Below are positions 1-5,208 of a DNA stretch of 5,208 bases, in pieces. The notes under the pieces are model-generated. The model saw nothing but the letters and a program-made list of their open reading frames with translations. It ran no database searches and was not told the DNA's origin. How positions within the stretch are numbered: the stretch's first letter is position 1; each line of letters starts with the position of its first letter. This stretch comes from Bacillota bacterium (GTDB lineage Bacteria; Bacillota; Clostridia; Lachnospirales; Lachnospiraceae), in assembly GCA_023424995.1 (NCBI GenBank), contig JAFADH010000297.1, positions 1 through 5,208 on the forward strand, in the 5' to 3' direction. The position numbers and the translations under genes are program-made.

Positions 1-2
1 GA

Positions 3-354
3 GTAGAGGTTGGAAGCTCTAAAGTGGTTGGAGGAGTGGCTGTTTTATCTGCAACAGCTGATAATTTTACGATGATTATGATAAATTAATGTCACTACGA
101 GGAGTAGAAAGGGATGGAGGGGTGATAAGGCATGGAAAAATAATGTAAAAACTATAAGCAGTGGTGGTACAATAGATAGTCTAAATGGTCAAATACCTAC
201 TCAGCAAGAAGCAATTGATTTGATAAATGAATCAGGAGGTACAGTGAATAAAATTGAAGGTCCACATGAAGCTCCTAATCCTCATAATTATAATCTTATT
301 AACTATACAACTTCAACAGGGATAAGAGGAACAATCAAAATAAGATGGGGGTGA
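3..354 (+). pseudogene. 3' end of a polymorphic-toxin gene, broken by two apparent frameshifts
   Basis: Coding-like sequence runs to the stop TGA at 352-354 but changes frame twice. Frame 3 (from base 3) reads VEVGSSKVVGGVAVLSATAD then NF. Frame 2 (about 65-121) reads FYDDYDKLMSLRGVERDGG. Frame 1 (about 121-354) reads GDKAWKNNVKTISSGG and continues to the end. One extra T in the T run at 65-68 and one extra G in the G run at 119-122 would join all three. The last part carries IPTQQEAIDLI, then EGPHEAPNPHNYNLINYTT and GIRGTIKI, a histidine-containing tip of the kind ending RHS/LXG-type polymorphic toxins. By memory it may belong to the 'polymorphic toxin type 24' group, but I am not certain, and I cannot assign an activity. 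The next gene, 4 bases on, is a likely immunity partner. The 5' part lies outside the window. It may be a true pseudogene, or an intact gene with homopolymer sequencing errors. Confidence 0.6.
347..351 (+). promoter_or_regulatory. G-rich ribosome-binding site for the TTG start at 359
   Basis: GGGGG followed by TGAT sits 7 bases before TTG 359, inside the last codons and stop of the toxin frame. No ATG or GTG lies near it in the correct frame, so this site decides the TTG start. Its position also suggests that translation of the immunity gene is coupled to translation of the toxin. Confidence 0.55.
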
Positions 355-358
355 TATC

Positions 359-829
359 TTGATATTAAATGAATTTAAGAAGAAAATTCAAATAGTTCCA
401 GAAAATGAAGCACAAAAACTAAGAAAGCAATACATAGATACCTATATTGATACAGAAAAGGATTACTTTAAAAAATATATACAAGAAAGACATAATTACT
501 CTGATGGTTTATGTTATACGGGATATTTATGGGATTGTTTAAAAGATGCTTTAGAAATTGATTTTAAAGATATACAAAAAATTACATATAAATCAAATAA
601 AGTATTTGTTTTCTGGGATATTCATACTAAAGAAAGAATATTAATTTCAGATTATTGGAGATTCGGGAAAGAAACTGTTTTAAGATTGGATTTTGAAACT
701 CTTATAATGAATTTAGAATACTTACCAGAAGATATATACATTTTTGATGAAAATATGACATGGACATTAATTCTTACCCATGAATATTTTAATGATAAGA
801 TATGGTGCTTAAAATCTAGTAATATCTAA
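359..829 (+). CDS. Probable immunity protein for the upstream polymorphic toxin
   Basis: This 156-aa protein is intact, soluble, and has no signal peptide or membrane segment. It starts with TTG 4 bases after the toxin stop, the usual toxin-then-immunity order, which is the main evidence for function: it would bind and neutralise the toxin in the cytoplasm of the producing cell or its sisters. Visible blocks are EAQKLRKQYIDTYI near the N-terminus, then YTGYLWDCLKDAL, VFVFWDIHTKERILISDYW, LEYLPEDIYIFDENMTWTLI and LTHE near the C-terminus. The LRK...YLW...D-IYIFD...WT...THE layout recalls DUF4275-like proteins, which occur as toxin partners, but that link is from memory and tentative. Base composition is strongly AT-rich, unlike the RHS fragment and GNAT-HIT gene downstream, which fits transfer as a toxin-immunity cassette. 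The frame is undamaged while the toxin looks broken, so it may be an orphan immunity gene kept for protection. Confidence 0.65.
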   Translation: MILNEFKKKIQIVPENEAQKLRKQYIDTYIDTEKDYFKKYIQERHNYSDGLCYTGYLWDCLKDALEIDFKDIQKITYKSNKVFVFWDIHTKERILISDYWRFGKETVLRLDFETLIMNLEYLPEDIYIFDENMTWTLILTHEYFNDKIWCLKSSNI

Positions 830-912
830 CATTTTTGATATCATTAAATACAAAAAAACAGAAATCCTTTTTAATTGATAATACTGTCAGTTTGAGAGGA
901 TTCTTAATTTAA

Positions 913-1473
913 TTGACTTTAGTAGTTACTAATAAAGAAAATAAACTGAACCGGCTGATATCCATCCTCCCCCAGATCGGGAAAGCCGCGGTATATACCT
1001 ATGACTTAAGAGGAAACCGCCTGACGGAAAGCAGCGACCGGATCAGTCTGAACTTTGAGAACACGAATTATGCCTACCGGCTGGAGACAGCGACAAAGGG
1101 GACGGCAGAAACTGGGGTGGCATATTATGCGGATGGACTGAGGGCGAAGAAGACCACCTCTGCCGGAACGACCCATTATATCTATGACATGGCAGTAAAA
1201 GCCGTGGTAGAGGGGCAGAGTACCACAGCAGTGAGTGCAAATTATGCCTGGGGACCCGACCGGGTGCTGTCGAGCAAGGATTTCGGAGGAGAGTATTATT
1301 ACCTGTATAACGGACATGGGGATGTTATACAGATGGTTGACAGAAATGAGAATGTGATTAATAATTATAAGTATGATGAATGGAGGAATATACTGAAGAG
1401 TAATGAGACCATCAGTAATCCGTTCCATTATGCCGGGGAGGATAGACGATATGCTGATTCGATGGGCAACTGA
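913..1473 (+). pseudogene. RHS-repeat core fragment, truncated at both ends
   Basis: The open frame gives 186 aa, but recognisable RHS sequence runs only from about 940 (KLNRLIS) to 1440. It contains YD-type repeat pieces: YTYDLRGNRLTES (residues 28-40), YYADGLRAKKTTSAGTTHYIYD (71-92, read as two pieces), YAWGPDRVL (111-119), YYLYNGHGDVIQMVD (129-143), YKYDEWRNIL (152-161) and NPFHYAGE (169-176). RHS proteins are very large shells that enclose a C-terminal toxin. Here the N-terminal shell, the usual post-HYAGE segment (YYDPETG...LRARYYD) and any toxin tip are all missing. After residue 176 the frame reads 10 unrelated residues and stops. NYAYRLETATKG looks internally shortened, and the G normally expected in YDEWGN is R. 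TTG 913 has only a distant GAGAGGA upstream, so the start is nominal. Sequence 5' of about 940 is AT-rich like the immunity gene; the composition changes sharply there. The piece is best read as a displaced cassette remnant left by recombination. Confidence 0.7.
1435..1441 (+). promoter_or_regulatory. Ribosome-binding site GGGGAGG for the GNAT-HIT gene, built from RHS codons
   Basis: GGGGAGG lies 9 bases before ATG 1451 and is the reason for choosing that start over the in-frame ATG at 1403, which would add 16 residues encoded by RHS sequence in the wrong frame. Bases 1435-1440 are the G and E codons of the RHS motif HYAGE, so the RHS remnant supplies most of the site. Confidence 0.6.
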
Positions 1474-2404
1474 AAACGACTTACCAGCGTGGCATATTCT
1501 GGCGACGGAGGTGTCACCAATTTTTCGCCATCCTGCGGACATGGGTAAAGATCCGGAGTTTATCTCGTATGCTGAGAGTAAGGCAGGCAAATTCGAGGTA
1601 TTAACCGCTGTTGATTACATGAGCGGCAGCAACATGGGTTTCATAAGGTTTTCCCGGACACATAACCACATTACATGGTTTGGGGTAGGGGATAAATATC
1701 GCAGGCGAGGCGTTGGAAGCCGCTTACTGAAAACCGCGCTGCATCAACTTGACCATACCAAACCTATCACGGTAGAAACCTATCCCGAAGGCTATGAACC
1801 GGGTGCTCCTGCAAAGAACCTATATCGCAAGTTCGGGTTTGCGGAAACAGAATCCAACCTCCCCGGCCCGCATAATCTTCCGATTTGCCGCATGACACTG
1901 GATCTGTCCGGCGAAAAGCGCGGCGGGAGTTTCCATTATCGCTACCCGGAATTTATTAAAGCTTCACAGCAGGAATTTTGCCCGGCATGTAATGGCGAAC
2001 CCGCTCCGGACGGTCAAAATGACATCGATATAAATGAAAAGGTTTGGATTATTGCGGAATATCCCGGACAAGGACGGTTATTCGGTAAGATGTATATAAT
2101 GCCGCGAAATCACGCTTTCCACTTTGAGGATATGCCGGGAGATGAAATGACTTCGTTTATGTGTGAGGTGCAGCGAGTCGGAAGTGCTTTACGTAAAGTG
2201 ACAGGAGCAGAGAAAATTAATTATGAAATGCACGCCAATTCGGGAGCACATTTACATATACATCTGTTCCCGCGCTACTTGGATGATGAGTTTCCCAGCG
2301 CGCCAATTGATTACCGTTTGACGGAACCTGCCCCATATGAGAGTTATGAGGAATATCTGTGGTTTATTGAGCAGATGAGAAATGAACTAAAACAAAGGTA
2401 TTGA
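1451..2404 (+). CDS. Two-domain GNAT acetyltransferase-HIT family protein
   Basis: This 317-aa protein fuses two catalytic families. Residues 1-150 are a GNAT acyl-CoA transferase. MLIRWATENDLPAW opens the fold, the acetyl-CoA pyrophosphate-binding loop is RRRGVG at 84-89 (R/Q-x-x-G-x-G), and KNLYRKFGF at 122-130 is the usual late GNAT motif. Residues about 160-317 are a HIT domain: FGKMYIMPRNH (211-221), then HLHIHLF (267-273). The three histidines are 267, 269 and 271; by family knowledge the middle one (269) is the nucleophile attacking a nucleotide alpha-phosphate. HIT enzymes act on Ap3A/Ap4A or other nucleotide conjugates. CPAC at 177-180 could form half of a metal site, as in some HIT/GalT relatives. 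No signal peptide or membrane helix is visible, so it should be cytoplasmic. The substrate of either domain cannot be read from sequence. It overlaps the RHS fragment by 23 bases and is followed 3 bases later by a small membrane-protein gene. Its composition is richer in GC than the immunity gene. Confidence 0.85.
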   Translation: MLIRWATENDLPAWHILATEVSPIFRHPADMGKDPEFISYAESKAGKFEVLTAVDYMSGSNMGFIRFSRTHNHITWFGVGDKYRRRGVGSRLLKTALHQLDHTKPITVETYPEGYEPGAPAKNLYRKFGFAETESNLPGPHNLPICRMTLDLSGEKRGGSFHYRYPEFIKASQQEFCPACNGEPAPDGQNDIDINEKVWIIAEYPGQGRLFGKMYIMPRNHAFHFEDMPGDEMTSFMCEVQRVGSALRKVTGAEKINYEMHANSGAHLHIHLFPRYLDDEFPSAPIDYRLTEPAPYESYEEYLWFIEQMRNELKQRY

Positions 2405-2407
2405 AAT

Positions 2408-2581
2408 ATGAATATATTTTTAGGAGTGATAATCTATATAGTAATGCTATTATTTATTAATATCGGATTGAGGATAAGGTTAAAATCAGTGGGTTTTTCT
2501 GATAAAATTACAAAAATAATTATGATAACAGTAAGTGTTATTTTAACATCCGCGATATTATATATTTTCATCAACCCTTGA
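2408..2581 (+). CDS. Small two-helix membrane protein of unknown function
   Basis: ATG 2408 follows the GNAT-HIT stop by 3 bases, and AAAGG at 2394-2398 lies 9 bases upstream as a ribosome-binding site. The 57-residue product has two hydrophobic stretches, about residues 4-21 (FLGVIIYIVMLLFINIGL) and 37-55 (KIIMITVSVILTSAILYIF). They are joined by a positively charged loop, RIRLKSVGFSDKITK (22-36). By the positive-inside rule the loop would face the cytoplasm and both ends the outside. Tight spacing suggests co-transcription and perhaps translational coupling with GNAT-HIT. I do not recognise the family. Hydrophobic reading frames can arise by chance in AT-rich DNA, so the good ribosome site and position are the main support. 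Confidence 0.5.
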   Translation: MNIFLGVIIYIVMLLFINIGLRIRLKSVGFSDKITKIIMITVSVILTSAILYIFINP

Positions 2582-2946
2582 TGTATTGTATCCTAAACTT
2601 ATTTAGATTTCAAAACAGTATTGTAATTTAATAACATTTATATCATGATAAAAATATGAGTTGATCTGGGAATTTTAAATATAGTAAATAAAGAGGGAGT
2701 ATATTACTACAGATAAAAGTAAGTTTTATGCTTCATAACGATGATGAAGACTGAATCAATATAATTTCTTCTATTCCGCATATCGAACCAAGTGCAATTA
2801 GAAAAAAAGACAATTTTGCATATTGTGAATTTGCTCATATTATATATAGAAATTAAATTCTGGAAAAATGCACTGTAAAGCAGTTTCTATTCCGTTTAGC
2901 ACTAATTACCGTTGATGATAATAATGAAGGAAAGGATACATATAAG
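2582..2946 (+). other. AT-rich leader/intergenic region with no supported gene
   Basis: This 365-bp stretch has frequent stops in all frames and no open frame with a believable start. It contains a weak hairpin CTAAA/TTTAG at 2593-2606 just after the small membrane gene, too weak to call a terminator. A 6-bp hairpin CTTCAT/ATGAAG lies at 2731-2749. The 10-base sequence TTCTATTCCG occurs twice in direct orientation (2769-2778 and 2885-2894). The promoter of the following sugar-enzyme gene should lie here. AAAGGA at 2931-2936, 10 bases before ATG 2947, is that gene's ribosome-binding site. Confidence 0.5.
2816..2843 (+). promoter_or_regulatory. Weak sigma-A-like promoter candidate for the EpsC/CapD-type gene
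   Basis: TTGCAT (2816-2821), a 16-base spacer and TATTAT (2838-2843) resemble a vegetative promoter about 100 bases before ATG 2947. The region is very AT-rich, so similar matches are expected by chance; several overlapping alternatives exist. Confidence 0.25.
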
Positions 2947-4824
2947 ATGAAAAAAATTATAATGGATAGACAGCTTGTAATAAGAAGGTTATTTCTTATT
3001 ACGTTAGATATTGTTTTAATAAATATATCAGCATATTTAGCCTTATTGGCTAGATTTAATTTTAATATGAGTGAAGTACCCATCTATTTTTCCGAAAATA
3101 TTTTCATGTACGCATGGATTAATACGATTACTACAGTATTTGTATTTTTTCTGTTTCGACTTTATCACAGTCTATGGAAGTATGCGGGAATTGACGAGAT
3201 GGCAAATATTTTATTTGCCTGCTTAATATCAGGCATCTTTCAGTTGATAGGGATGCATTTTATTATGGCAATACATGTGCCCAGGAGTTATTATCCATTA
3301 AGTACGGTGTTTTTATTATTAACCATCAGCGGAAGCCGTTTCATGTATCGCTATGTCCGGCAATTATCCTACAAGTCTCAAAGAAATATCAAAAAACGTA
3401 TTATGATAATAGGTGCGGGCGAAGCTGCAAATGCAATTATTAAGGAGATTAATAACAGCAATTATGTGGATGGTGTTGTTGTGTGTGCCATAGATGATAA
3501 TAAAAGTAAAATTAACAGCTATATCCAGGGAGTTAAGATAGTCGGCGACCGTTCTAAAATTATTGAAAGCGCGATAGCATTTAAAATAACTGATATTATT
3601 ATTGCAATGCCGTCCGTACCACGTAAAACAATTAAAGAAATCAGTACTATTTGCAAAAGTACGGATTGTTCCTTAAAGATACTTCCGGGGATGTATCAGT
3701 TAATTAATGAAGAAATCAGTGTAAGCTTTCTGCGTCCGGTACAGATCGAGGATTTGCTTGGAAGGGAGCCAATTCAAATTGATAACCCCAAGATTATGGA
3801 TTATGTTAGCGGTAAAGTAATTATGGTCACAGGGGGTGGTGGGTCAATTGGCAGCGAGCTGTGCAGGCAAATAGCTGATCATAATCCAAAGCAGCTGATC
3901 ATTGTAGATATTTATGAGAATAATGCCTATTTTGTACAACAGGAATTGAAGAATAAACATCCTCAATTAGATTTGGTGGTATTGATTGCATCTGTACGTA
4001 ATACTAAGAGGATCAATTGGATTTTTGAGCATTATCGGCCCAATATCATATATCATGCGGCAGCACATAAACATGTACCCCTGATGGAAGACAGTCCTAA
4101 TGAAGCTATAAAAAATAATGTGATTGGAACATATAAGGTGGCAAAAGCGGCAGATCATTACAGGGCGGAACGTTTTATTCTGATATCGACAGATAAAGCA
4201 GTGAACCCAACCAATATAATGGGAGCATCTAAACGGATATGCGAAATGATTATGCAGACTTTTAATAATCACTCTATGACAGAATTCGTTGCCGTACGTT
4301 TCGGTAATGTTCTGGGAAGTAACGGAAGTGTGATTCCTCTATTTGAAGAACAGATAAAAAATGGAGGGCCGGTAACTGTAACTCACCCTGATATCGTTCG
4401 TTATTTTATGACAATCACCGAAGCGGTTTCGTTGGTTCTTCAAGCAGGAGTATATGCGAAGGGCGGAGAAATTTTTATACTCGATATGGGAGAACCAGTT
4501 AAGATTCTGGAATTGGCAGAGAATCTTATTCGTCTTTCGGGCCTTACTCCGGGAAAAGATATATCAATAACCTATACGGGATTGCGTCCGGGCGAGAAAC
4601 TATATGAAGAATTATTACTGGAAGAAGAAGGACTTCAAGATACAGAAAATAAACTTATACATATAGGCAGACCAATTTTTATTGATGAAGAGGAATTCCT
4701 GTCTAAGTTGAAGGAGCTGGAAACAGCTTCGGAAAATGAATGTTCCAATATACGTAAACTTGTACATGATATCGTCCCTACTTATAATTATACCGAAGAA
4801 AGTGATATCGTCCTCGCAATGTAA
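2947..4824 (+). CDS. Membrane-anchored nucleotide-sugar 4,6-dehydratase/epimerase (EpsC/CapD/WbpM type)
   Basis: This 625-aa protein has the full length of the long-form family, which supplies modified UDP-HexNAc sugars for capsule, exopolysaccharide or protein glycans. Four membrane helices occupy about residues 15-36, 53-72, 85-108 and 115-132. A first nucleotide-binding fold begins IMIIGAGEAA (152-161). The catalytic SDR domain begins VTGGGGSIGSEL (294-305), the NAD(P)-binding glycine loop. The active-site segment is STDKAVNPTNIMGASKR (414-430): K429 is the catalytic lysine, and M425 stands where classical SDRs have tyrosine, a substitution normal for the FlaA1/CapD branch. YTGLRPGEKLYEELL (543-557) is the family's C-terminal signature. 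By family knowledge the likely reaction is 4,6-dehydration, with possible C5 epimerisation, of UDP-GlcNAc at the cytoplasmic membrane face; the exact product cannot be read. The start at 2947 has AAAGGA 10 bases upstream; ATG 2962 is a weaker alternative. It stands alone here, with a terminator after it and no glycosyltransferases beside it. Confidence 0.93.
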   Translation: MKKIIMDRQLVIRRLFLITLDIVLINISAYLALLARFNFNMSEVPIYFSENIFMYAWINTITTVFVFFLFRLYHSLWKYAGIDEMANILFACLISGIFQLIGMHFIMAIHVPRSYYPLSTVFLLLTISGSRFMYRYVRQLSYKSQRNIKKRIMIIGAGEAANAIIKEINNSNYVDGVVVCAIDDNKSKINSYIQGVKIVGDRSKIIESAIAFKITDIIIAMPSVPRKTIKEISTICKSTDCSLKILPGMYQLINEEISVSFLRPVQIEDLLGREPIQIDNPKIMDYVSGKVIMVTGGGGSIGSELCRQIADHNPKQLIIVDIYENNAYFVQQELKNKHPQLDLVVLIASVRNTKRINWIFEHYRPNIIYHAAAHKHVPLMEDSPNEAIKNNVIGTYKVAKAADHYRAERFILISTDKAVNPTNIMGASKRICEMIMQTFNNHSMTEFVAVRFGNVLGSNGSVIPLFEEQIKNGGPVTVTHPDIVRYFMTITEAVSLVLQAGVYAKGGEIFILDMGEPVKILELAENLIRLSGLTPGKDISITYTGLRPGEKLYEELLLEEEGLQDTENKLIHIGRPIFIDEEEFLSKLKELETASENECSNIRKLVHDIVPTYNYTEESDIVLAM

Positions 4825-4899
4825 TAGGACAACCAGCTAAAAAGTAATTGGTATATTAACGGACTTATGAAACGACAATAATAAATAATATAAAAATAA

Positions 4900-4930
4900 G
4901 GCGGTTATCTCAAAAAATAGCCGCCATTTT
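4900..4930. terminator. Hairpin terminator, probably bidirectional, between convergent genes
   Basis: GGCGGTTAT (4900-4908) pairs with ATAGCCGCC (4917-4925) as a 9-bp stem with one G-U wobble and an 8-base loop. A short ATTTT tract follows on the plus strand. On the minus strand the same hairpin is followed by TTATTTTTAT, a better U tract. It lies 75 bases after the sugar-enzyme stop and can also serve the converging minus-strand gene ending at 5070. Confidence 0.75.
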
Positions 4931-4953
4931 AAGGAATATAAAAACAAAAAATC

Positions 4954-4982
4954 TTGACACAATCGCTTTCAAACGGTAATAA
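4954..4982 (+). promoter_or_regulatory. TTGACA-type promoter candidate pointing into the convergent gene
   Basis: A perfect -35 hexamer TTGACA (4954-4959) is followed after 17 bases by TAATAA (4977-4982), a mediocre -10. If active it would transcribe rightward, just after the terminator, into the 3' end of the minus-strand gene. No convincing plus-strand gene follows: ATG 5060 stops after 6 codons, and an open frame from ATG 5104 runs to the window edge antisense to a better minus-strand gene. Confidence 0.25.
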
Positions 4983-5069
4983 CATCTGTTACGCTTCTAT
5001 CCTATTCAAATATAGTAGCAGCTTTAAGGAATAAACCGAAGGCGGTCGTTTTGCTCTTCATGAATTTAT

Positions 5070-5208
5070 CTATACATTAGGCCCCTGTACATATTTCAAA
5101 TCATGTCCGGTCGGGCTTTGAAAAATCCGAAGGTCGAATTCGGATACGACCGCCAATATATGGTCAAAGATATCCGCCTGTATTGTCTCATAGTCCACCC
5201 ATGCCGTA
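5070..5208 (-). CDS. C-terminal end of a probable MscS-family mechanosensitive channel (partial)
   Basis: Reading leftward from the window edge, the minus strand gives 45 residues before the stop TAG at 5072-5070; the start lies beyond 5208. The visible sequence includes WVDYETIQADIFDHILAVV, then SEFDLRIFQSPTG and HDLKYVQGPNV at the end. The pattern Y-x-x-I-Q-(A/S)-(D/E)-I-F-D-H-x-L-A-x-x-x-E-F-x-L-R-x-x-Q-S-P-(S/T)-G matches, by memory, the carboxyl end of YbdG-like members of the MscS family. These are inner-membrane channels that open under hypo-osmotic stress. None of the transmembrane or pore region is in the window, so the call rests on this short tail. It converges on the sugar-enzyme gene, and the hairpin at 4900-4930 is its likely terminator, about 140 bases after the stop. 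Confidence 0.6.
   Translation of the reverse strand, partial: TAWVDYETIQADIFDHILAVVSEFDLRIFQSPTGHDLKYVQGPNV

Noticed and set aside
1403..1450. Upstream ATG 1403 as the start of the GNAT-HIT protein
   Set aside because: The extra 16 residues come from RHS codons read in another frame, and GGGGAGG is correctly spaced for ATG 1451, which gives a normal GNAT beginning (MLIRWATENDL).
1006..1590. 194-codon and 65-codon open frames on the minus strand across the RHS fragment and GNAT start
   Set aside because: They lie opposite a clear RHS frame and the start of GNAT-HIT, the protein has no recognisable motif, and they look like antisense shadows of the GC-richer coding DNA.
2593..2610. CTAAA/TTTAG hairpin after the small membrane gene as a terminator
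   Set aside because: Only five A/T-rich base pairs with one G-C pair and a short ATTT tail; too weak to support termination.
2755..2856. 33-codon open stretch reading IPHIEPSAIRKKDNFAYCEF
   Set aside because: It has no start codon or ribosome site and is bounded by stops. It could be a decayed gene fragment but I recognise no family, and the length is unremarkable for chance.
2853..3083. 76-codon minus-strand frame across the start of the sugar enzyme
   Set aside because: It is opposite the hydrophobic N-terminal helices of a definite gene; its own hydrophobicity is the expected mirror of AT-rich codons.
4186..4233. Met instead of Tyr in the SDR active site (M425, K429) as a sign of an inactive enzyme
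   Set aside because: Met at this place is normal for the FlaA1/CapD/WbpM branch of 4,6-dehydratases, so it supports the family call and does not indicate loss of function.
3967..4272. 101-codon minus-strand frame inside the sugar-enzyme gene
   Set aside because: Wholly antisense to the catalytic domain, with a Cys/His-rich shadow composition and no family motif.
5104..5208. Plus-strand open frame from ATG 5104 to the window edge
   Set aside because: It is antisense to the minus-strand tail that resembles the MscS/YbdG carboxyl end, and its own translation shows no motif.
1..5208. CRISPR arrays, tRNA/rRNA genes, insertion-sequence ends
   Set aside because: I saw no regularly spaced repeats, no tRNA-like cloverleaf and no transposase or paired terminal inverted repeats with target duplications.

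Overview
The window looks like chromosomal accessory DNA from a low-GC Gram-positive anaerobe, most likely a clostridial or Lachnospiraceae-type Firmicute. The grounds are AT-rich intergenic DNA, TTG starts behind strong G-rich Shine-Dalgarno sites, an RHS fragment of the style common in Clostridia, and an EpsC/CapD-type glycan enzyme. This assignment is inference; there is no rRNA or marker gene here.

Positions 1-1473 are the worn tail of a polymorphic-toxin (RHS-type) locus. The 3' end of a toxin gene (3-354) reads sensibly only if it passes through all three frames; one extra base in each of two short homopolymer runs would make it continuous. Four bases later comes an intact 156-aa probable immunity gene (359-829). 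After an AT-rich gap there is a displaced RHS-core fragment (913-1473, homology about 940-1440) that stops abruptly at the motif HYAGE, before the usual end of the RHS core, and carries no toxin tip.

The RHS fragment abuts and overlaps an intact gene of different character (1451-2404). This encodes an unusual two-domain protein: an N-terminal GNAT acyltransferase and a C-terminal HIT nucleotide hydrolase/transferase with a CxxC pair between them. Its ribosome-binding site is formed largely by the last codons of the RHS fragment. Three bases after its stop is a 57-aa two-helix membrane protein (2408-2581), which is probably co-transcribed.

A 365-bp AT-rich, apparently non-coding leader (2582-2946) precedes a full-length membrane-anchored nucleotide-sugar dehydratase/epimerase (2947-4824, EpsC/CapD/WbpM type). 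That gene ends at a hairpin terminator (4900-4930) which can work in both directions. On the far side, converging on it, is the 3' end of a probable MscS-family mechanosensitive channel gene on the minus strand (5070-5208, cut by the window edge). A TTGACA-type plus-strand promoter candidate (4954-4982) lies between the terminator and that gene.

The genes do not form one pathway. The window is a mosaic of a decaying toxin/immunity locus, a GNAT-HIT plus small membrane protein pair, a stand-alone glycan-precursor enzyme and an osmotic-safety-valve gene. The most unusual items are the GNAT-HIT fusion with its small partner and the way it is welded to the RHS remnant.
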